Shown here: positions 15,001 to 24,000 of the stretch, one piece after another | Numbering within the stretch: the first letter of the stretch is position 1 | How the letters are laid out: every line of letters begins with the position of its first letter | Source: Schauerella fraxinea | Lineage (GTDB): Bacteria > Pseudomonadota > Gammaproteobacteria > Burkholderiales > Burkholderiaceae_B | Direction of reading: 5' to 3' | DNA: 64,000 nt | Assembly: GCA_030849965.1 (NCBI GenBank) | Contig: JAVDKL010000001.1 | Span: 974,554 to 1,038,553, forward strand | Notes under the pieces: generated by a model | What the model was told of the DNA's origin: nothing | Seen by the model: the letters and a program-made list of their open reading frames with translations, nothing else | The model's database searches: none | Translations under genes and position numbers: made by a program

Positions 15001-18000
15001 CACTGCGGTGACCAACACTGGCAACCTGGTGTCGACGGGCACATTGACGATCTCGGACGCTGACGCAGGTCAAAGCACGTTCAAGGCTGGCACGGCTGTT
15101 CCGGTTGGCTCGACGTTGGGTTCGTTGTCGATTGCAGAGAACGGCACGTGGACCTACAACGTCGCTAACTCGGCCGTTCAATATCTGGCCGCAGGCCAAA
15201 TGAAGGTCGAATCGTTTACGGTTTCGGCTGCTGACGGCACAACCACTGTCGTTACGGTCACGATCACGGGTACCAACGACGTCCCCACCTTCGCTGGTGC
15301 CGCTACCGGCACTGTCACCGAAGACACGGCTGTCAACGCAAACGGCAACCTGGTTTCGTCGGGCACATTGACGATCTCGGACGCCGATGCAGGCCAAAGC
15401 ACGTTCAAGGCTGGCACCGCAGTTCCGGTCGGCTCAACTTTGGGCTCCTTGTCCATCGCTGAAAACGGCACATGGACCTACAACGTCGCTAACTCGGCCG
15501 TTCAATACTTGGCCGCCGGTCAAACGAAGACCGAGTCGTTTACCGTGTCCGCTGCGGATGGCACCACCACTGTCGTTACCGTCACGATCACTGGTACCAA
15601 CGACGTTCCGACGTTCGCGGGCGCTGCTACCGGAACCGTCACCGAAGACACGGCCGTTAACGCCAACGGCAATCTGGTTTCGTCGGGCACCTTGACGATC
15701 TCGGATGCTGACGCAGGCCAAGGCACGTTCAAGGCCGGCACTGCTGTCCCGGTCGGCTCGACCTTGGGCTCGCTGTCCATCGCTGAAAATGGCACCTGGA
15801 CCTACAGCGTCGCTAACTCGGCCGTTCAATACTTGGCCGCTGGCCAAACGAAGCTTGAGTCGTTCACGGTCTCGGCCGCTGACGGCACGACCACTGTCGT
15901 CACGGTCACGATCACTGGCACGAATGATGTGCCGACGTTTGCTGGTGCCGCCACTGGCACCGTGACCGAAGACACGGCTGTGAACGCCAACGGCAATCTG
16001 GTTTCGTCGGGCACATTGACGATCTCCGACGTTGATGCGGGTCAAAGCACCTTCAAGGCTGGCACTGCTGTCCCGGTCGGTACGACCTTGGGTTCGCTGT
16101 CGATTGCTGAAAACGGCACCTGGACCTACAACGTCGCCAACTCGGCCGTTCAATACCTGGCCGCCGGTCAAACGAAGACCGAATCGTTCACGGTTTCGGC
16201 CGCCGACGGCACGACCACAGTCGTCACCGTCACGATCACGGGGACCAACGACATTCCGACGTTTGCGGGCGCTGCTACCGGAACCGTCACCGAAGACACC
16301 GCCATCAACGCTAACGGCAATCTGGTTTCGTCGGGCACCTTGACGATCTCGGATGCTGATGCTGGCCAAAGCACGTTCAAGGCGGGCACCGCCGTGCCGG
16401 TCGGCTCGACCTTGGGCTCGTTGTCCATCGCGGCTAACGGGGCCTGGACGTACAACGTTCCCAACAGCGCGGTGCAATACCTCGCTGCGGGCCAAACGAA
16501 GGTCGAATCGTTCACGGTCTCGGCTGCTGACGGCACGACCACGGTTGTGACGGTCACCATCACGGGCACCAACGACGTCCCGACCTTCGCTGGCGCCGTT
16601 ACTGGCGCTGTCACAGAAGACACCGCCGTCACTGCGAATGGCAATCTGGTCTCGTCGGGCACCTTGACGATCTCGGATGCTGATGCTGGCCAAAGCACCT
16701 TTAAGGCTGGTACTGCCGTCCCGGTTGGTACGACCTTTGGTTCGTTGTCCATCGCTGAAAACGGCACCTGGACCTACAACGTTTCTAACTCGGCCGTGCA
16801 GTATCTGGCCGCTGGTCAAACGAAGCTTGAGTCGTTTACCGTCGCTGCTGCCGACGGTACGACTACGGTCGTTACGGTAACGATCACCGGCACCAACGAC
16901 GTGCCGACGTTCGCAGGCGCCGCTACCGGAACCGTGACTGAAGACACGGCCGTCAACGCTAACGGCAATCTGGTTTCGTCGGGCACCTTGACGATCTCGG
17001 ATGCTGATGCTGGCCAAAGCACGTTCAAGGCGGGCACCGCCGTGCCGGTCGGCTCGACCTTGGGCTCGTTGTCCATCGCGGCTAACGGGGCCTGGACGTA
17101 CAACGTTCCCAACAGCGCGGTGCAATACCTCGCTGCGGGCCAAACGAAGGTCGAATCGTTCACGGTCTCGGCTGCTGACGGCACGACCACGGTTGTGACG
17201 GTCACCATCACGGGCACCAACGACGTCCCGACCTTCGCTGGCGCCGTTACTGGCGCTGTCACAGAAGACACCGCCGTCACTGCGAATGGCAATCTGGTCT
17301 CGTCGGGCACGTTGACGATCTCGGACGCCGACGCAGGTCAAAGCACATTCAAGGCTGGTGCTGCAGTTCCAGTTGGCTCGACCCTGGGCTCGTTGTCGAT
17401 TGCAGAAAACGGCACCTGGACCTACAACGTCGCCAACAGCGCCGTTCAATACCTGGCTGCTGGCCAAACGAAGATTGAGTCGTTCACGGTCTCCGCCGCT
17501 GACGGCACGACCACTGTCGTTACCGTCACGATCACCGGCACCAACGACGTCCCGACATTCTCGGGCACGAACGCTGGCGCCGTCACTGAAGACACAGCCG
17601 TGAACGCCAACGGCACTCTGGTATCGTCCGGCACCTTGACGATCTCGGACGCCGACGCAGGTCAGAGCACGTTCAAAGCTGGCACCGCAGTCCCGGTCGG
17701 TTCAACCTTGGGCTCGTTGTCCATCGCTGAAAACGGCACGTGGACCTACAACGTCGCCAACTCGGCCGTTCAATACTTGGCCGCTGGTCAAACGACGGTC
17801 GAATCGTTCACAGTTGCGGCTGCGGATGGCACCACGACCGTCGTCATGGTCACGATCACCGGCACGAACGATGTCCCGACATTCTCGGGCGCGAACGCTG
17901 GCGCCGTCACGGAAGACACCGCTGTCAACGCCAACGGCAATCTGGTTTCGTCCGGCACGTTGACGATTTCGGACGCGGACGCAGGTCAAAGCACGTTCAA

Positions 18001-21000
18001 GGCAGGCACTGCGGTCCCGGTCGGTACGACCTTGGGTTCGCTGTCGATTGCCGAGAACGGCACGTGGACCTACAACGTCGCCAACAGTGCCATTCAATAC
18101 ATCGCCGCGGGCCAAACGAAGATTGAGTCGTTCACGGTCTCCGCCGCTGACGGCACCACTACCGTTGTTACCGTCACGATCACCGGCACTAACGATGTGC
18201 CGACGTTTGCTGGCGCCGCTACCGGCACGGTGACTGAAGACACGGCAGTCAATGCCAATGGCAACCTTGTCTCCACTGGCACCCTGACGATCTCGGACGC
18301 CGACGCAAGTCAGAGCACCTTCAAGGCTGGCACGGCAGTCCCGGTCGGCTCGACCTTGGGCTCATTGTCCATCGCCGAGAACGGCACCTGGACCTACAAC
18401 GTCGCCAACGCTGCCGTTCAATACCTGACCGCTGGTCAAACTAAGGTCGAATCGTTCACGGTCGCTGCCGCTGATGGCACCACCACTGTGGTTACCGTCA
18501 CGATCACCGGCACGAACGACGTCCCGACGTTCACGGGCGCTGCCACCGGCACCGTCACGGAAGACACCGCGGTCAACGCCAACGGCAACCTCGTGTCCAC
18601 CGGCACGCTGGTCGTCAACGACGCCGATACGGGTCAAAGCACCTTCAAGGCTGGTACCGCTGTTGCAGTCGGCTCGGTGCTGGGCTCGTTGTCCATCGCC
18701 ACCAACGGCGCCTGGACCTACAACGTTGCCAACAACGCCGTGCAATACCTGGCCGCAGGCCAAACGAAGCTCGAATCGTTTACGGTCACCACCGCTGACG
18801 GCACGACTACCGTCATCACCGTCACGATCACGGGTACCAACGACATCCCGACGTTCTCGGGTGTCGCCACCGGCGCAGTAACGGAAGACACGGTCGTCAA
18901 CGCTAACGGAAACCTCGTCTCCACGGGCACATTGACGATCGCGGACGTCGACGCTGGTCAAAGCAGCTTCAAAGCAGGCACCGCAGTGCCGGTCGGCGCC
19001 ACGCTGGGCAGTCTCAGCATTGCTGAGAACGGCACGTGGACCTACAACGTCGCCAACTCGGCCGTTCAGTACCTGGCGGCAGGCGCCACGAAGACGGAAT
19101 CGTTCACCGTCTCCGCTGCCGATGGCACCACGACTGTCGTCACCGTCACGATTACCGGCACCAACGACATCCCGACGTTCTCGGGCGCCGCAACGGGCAC
19201 GGTCACTGAAGACACGAACGCCAATTCGCAAGGTTCGTTGGTCTCGACCGGCACCTTGATCGTCACCGACGCCGACAGCGGCGAAGCCACCTTCAAGGCC
19301 GGTACGGCAACGGCTGTGGGCAATGCCCTGGGCAGCTTGTCGATTGCTGCCAACGGCGCATGGACCTACTCGGTCGCCAACAGCGCCGTGCAGTATCTGG
19401 GCGCGAATCAGACCAAGGTCGAACAGTTCACGGTGCAGTCCGCCGACGGCACGACCAAGACGATCAGCGTCACGATCACCGGCACCAACGACGCCCCCAT
19501 CGCTACGGCCGACACTGGGACCGTGGGCGAGGACAACACCTTGACGGTTTCGGCCGGCAACGGTGTTCTGGCCAACGATAGCGATATCGATGCGGGCAGC
19601 ACGCTGGTCGTGTCCGCGGTCAACAACAGCGCGGCCAATCTGGGTATGGCCATTGCCGGCAGCGCGGGCGGTACGTTCACGCTCAAGGCGGACGGCAGCT
19701 ATGTGTTCAATCCGGGCCAGGACTTCCAGGCCCTGACCGAAGGCGCCACGAAGACGACGTCGGTGAGCTATACCGTCAGCGACGGCCAGGGCGGCGTCGC
19801 GACGACTACCCTCACCGTCACGGTGACGGGCGCCGTGGACAAGCCGACGATCACGGTGGTGCCGCATGCACTCACCGCTGCCGAAACGGGTGCATTGAGC
19901 ACCTCGCAAGGCTTGACGATCAATTATTACCAAGGCGTGGGCGTGAACGACGCTGCGTACAAGACCGCCGGTAGTCTGCAAGGATTGGTGGACGGCAAAA
20001 CGCCGACCACCACGACCACCGACGGCAGTGCATTCGACCGCAACGTTGCCGTGGGCGATGTGTATGCGATCAAGGGCCTGATGTTCCTGGAAGCCGGCAA
20101 GAGCTACACGTTCAGCGGCTATTGGGACGACACCATGCAGTTCAAGGTCGGCGACACCGCTGTGTTGACCAAGGACTTCAATAACTACGGCAACTACCAA
20201 ACGGTCACCATCCAACCGACCGTGAGCGGCTACTACCCGTTGGAGGTCTACATGACCAACAACGACGGCGCCGGTCGTTTGAGCCTGATGGTGGGTGTGG
20301 ATGGCGGCACCGCCACCTCGATCACCAGCGGTGCTTTTGCGGTGTATCCGAGCGTGGCGGCATTGCAGGCCGGCGCGCTGGACTTCTCGCCGGTGCAAAA
20401 GGACGCTGGCGGCTACAGCTTCTACGCGGTCAAGGAAGATCAGGGCGTGACCGGCACGCGTATCGAATTGGGTACGCCCACCGCCGCGCTGACGGACACG
20501 ATCGGCCCCAACGAAACGTTGAAGGTGTCCGTGACCAATATCCCGGCAGGCACGGTGCTTACCGATGCCGCGGGACACAGCGTGACGATCACGAGCGCCA
20601 CGCAGGTGGTGTCGCTCACCGACTGGTCGTTGGCGACGTTGAAGTTGCTGCCACCGACGGGCTTCGTGGGTGTCATCGCACTGAACTACACCGCAACGGC
20701 CGAAGGCATCAACGGCGGCACGGCAAGCGCGTCGACCACGCAAAACGTGTTCGTGTTCCCGCTCACGCCGAATGCCGGCGCGGTGACTGAAGACAGCAGC
20801 CCCACCACGCTCTCGGCCACAAGCACCCTGCTCTTGCGCGGCGCGGACGACCAGGCCGTGGTCTTCAAAGCGGGTTCGGGTGTGGGCGCCAGCGGCACGT
20901 TGGGTACGCTTACGATCGACGCGGCCGGCAAGTGGACCTACAGCGTAGACAACAGCCGCGTTCAATTTCTGGGCGCCGGTGAAACCAGGCAGGAAACGTT

Positions 21001-24000
21001 TACCGTCACGACGGCGGCCAATGCGACGCAAACCATTACCGTCACCGTAACGGGCGTCAACGATGTGCCGACGATCACCGGCGCACGGACGGGCGACGTC
21101 ACGGAGGATTTGAACGCGAATGCTCAGGGCAATCTCACCGCTTCGGGCGCACTGGCAGCGGCCGATGCCGATCAAAACCAGTCCGGTTTTGTGACCACGG
21201 TCACGCCTGGCGTGGGGGTGCTCGGTTCGTTGAGCATCGACGCGGCGGGCAAGTGGTCGTATGCCGTGGCCAACAGCAAGGTGCAATACCTCGGCGCGGG
21301 TGAAACGCGTGTCGAGACCTTTACGGTATCGACGCTCGACGGCACCACGCAGACGATCTCGGTGACGATCAAGGGCACGAACGACGCCACGGTGTTCGGT
21401 GGCGCAACCACCGGCACGGTGACCGAAGACACGAACGTCGTCAACGGCAAGCTTACGACTTCGGGTGTGCTGACGTTTGCCGATCCGGATCAGAACCAAA
21501 GCACGATCAGCACCACCGTGACGCCGGCCGCAGGCAACCTGGGTACGTTGACGATGTCGTCGACGGGCGCCTGGACCTATTCGGTCGACAACAGCAAAAC
21601 GCAGTACTTGAATAGCGACACGACGCGGATCGAGAACTTCACCGTAACGAGCCAGGACGGCACGCAACAGGTCATCAGCGTCACGATCAAAGGTACGAAT
21701 GACGCCCCCGTGTTGACGTCGTCGTCGGCAACGGTTTCCGAAGAAGGCCTCGCAGGCGGCTTGAAGGACACGGCCGGCACGAGCGATACGACCGACGCTG
21801 CCAGCTTCACCGGCAAGATCGGTATCGTTGACGTTGACAACACGACGTTCAAGGTGAGCTTGACCCCGCCGACGACGACACTGACATCGGGTGGATTGAC
21901 CGTCACATGGAAGATCAGCACCGACGGCATGACCTTGACCGGCAGCACAACCGCCAAGGACGTGATCAAGGTGGTCATGGATGCATCGGGCAATTACTCG
22001 GTGAATCTCCTTGGCGGACTCGATCATCCGGTGAAGGGCTCGGAGGACACGTTGTCATTCAACGTTGGGGTAACCGTCAACGACGGTTCCGCATCGTCCA
22101 CGACACAATTGGCGATTACGGTTGAAGACGACTCGCCAATTGCGCAGTCATCCACGGCCAATATCTTCCAGCCGACGGCAACGACCAACCTGCTCCTGAT
22201 GCTGGATACCTCGGGCAGCATGGCCGAGAAGTTCACCAACTCGTCCGGCGTGACGATGACGCGTCTGGATGCCATGAAGGCGGCCGTCAACAGCATGCTC
22301 GACAAGTACGCCGATCTGGGCGACGTCCGCGTGCAAGGCGTGTCGTTCAACAGCACTGCTCAAAACGCAACCTCGTGGATGACGGTCGCACAGGCCAAGA
22401 CCTATCTGACCTATCTGACGGCAAACGGCGGCACGAACTACGATGATGCGCTGGCGAAGGCGCAAACGGCCTTCAACACGTCCGGCAAGCTTGCAGGCGG
22501 CAACAACGTCGCCTACTTCTTCTCGGATGGCGAGCCGACAATGTCGAACCAGACCAACAGCGTCAACAATCCGGGCAACACGACGGATCCGACGCTCGGC
22601 GACGGTATCGATGCCAAAGAGCAAGCGGCATGGGAAGCGTTCCTCGTTGCCAACAAGATCAACACATTTGCCGTGGGCATGGGCTCGGACGTAAGCGCCA
22701 CCTACTTGAACCCGATCAGTTACGACGGTCAGAAGTCGGTCGACAACAATGCCACCGGCACGGTCATCGTTTCCAACCTGAGCCAATTGACGTCGACGGT
22801 GTTGTCCACGGTACCGACGCGTGAAGCGACGGGTGGCCTGGGCTATGACGGCACGGCGCAAACCGGCCGCTTCGGTGGCGACGGCGGATCGATCAAGGCC
22901 ATTACGGTTTCCGGTCTGACTTACACCTACGATGCAACCAAGAACACCGTGACCACCACGGGCACGCTTTCAGGCGGCACGAAGGGGACGTTCGACAGCA
23001 ACAGCCACGCGCTCACCATCACTACGGCGATGGGCGGCAAGTTCGTCATCGATATCGTCGAAGGCAACTATTCGTATACGGCAGCCGTCGACAAGACAGG
23101 TAAGGAAGTCTTTGGGTACACGCTGACCGATAGCGATGGCGATACGGCCAGCAGCACATTGACGGTCAATGTATATGGCGCGAGTTCGACATCGGCGATT
23201 TCGTCGTCGGCACTGGGACTCTCAGGCGAGTACTACGGCTACAACGACGTCAACAAAAATACGTGGTTCACGACCTGGCGTGTTCATAGTGACGATGCAA
23301 CCCAAGGCAACTTGGCAAGTATCAAATCGGTGGAAACGATCATCAATGGGCGTGCGGGCGTCTCGCTGACGGGCACGTCCGCGTCCGCCGCCAGCGCCGC
23401 AACCGATGCCGTGTTTACCGCAAAAACGTTGAATTACGGCAACGTAACCTCGGATCTGGGTTTGAATACGACGACGACGGGAACGTCTGCCGGCAAAACT
23501 GTTGCCGCGTCGACGTCCATGTCACCGTCCAACCTCTACACGTTTCTGGACAACAACAACGCCACGGATGACGAAAAATCCTTGAAGGTGCTCAGCGGAA
23601 GCACGTTGGGCAAAACGACGGATGCCGCCATGAGAATGGTGGGCGCCGCGTACTTTGCCAACGGTTTCTACGACTTCAAGATTACGGCTGACGATGGTTA
23701 TCGCCTGATTATCGACAACGTCGTAATACTTGCATTCGATGGCATCACCTCAGTGGCCAATAAGGCGGTCACCGGTGTCGACATCAGTGCGGGCTTCCAT
23801 ACGATCGAGCTGCTCTATTGGGATCAGGGCGGCAATGCAAGCATGAAGGTTGAATACAAGGCGAGTGAAGCGGCGAGTTACGACGTGATGTCGACGGACA
23901 ACATTCCGATGTTCTCGAGCAGCGGTGCGCCCAATCTCTCTGCACTGCAGGATATCGTCCAGAACGATGATGGCACCTACTCGATTCGTACCGGTCAGGA

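Noticed and set aside
188-19513. CRISPR-like tandem repeats
   Set aside because: The 306- and 324-bp units have no unique spacers and are fully coding in one frame.
18362-22027. 1221-residue open frame on the minus strand inside the adhesin
   Set aside because: It is the reverse complement of the VCBS repeats. Its sequence is Arg/Gly-rich with the same 324-bp period and resembles no family. Many similar antisense frames occur throughout the array and are shadows of its codon bias.
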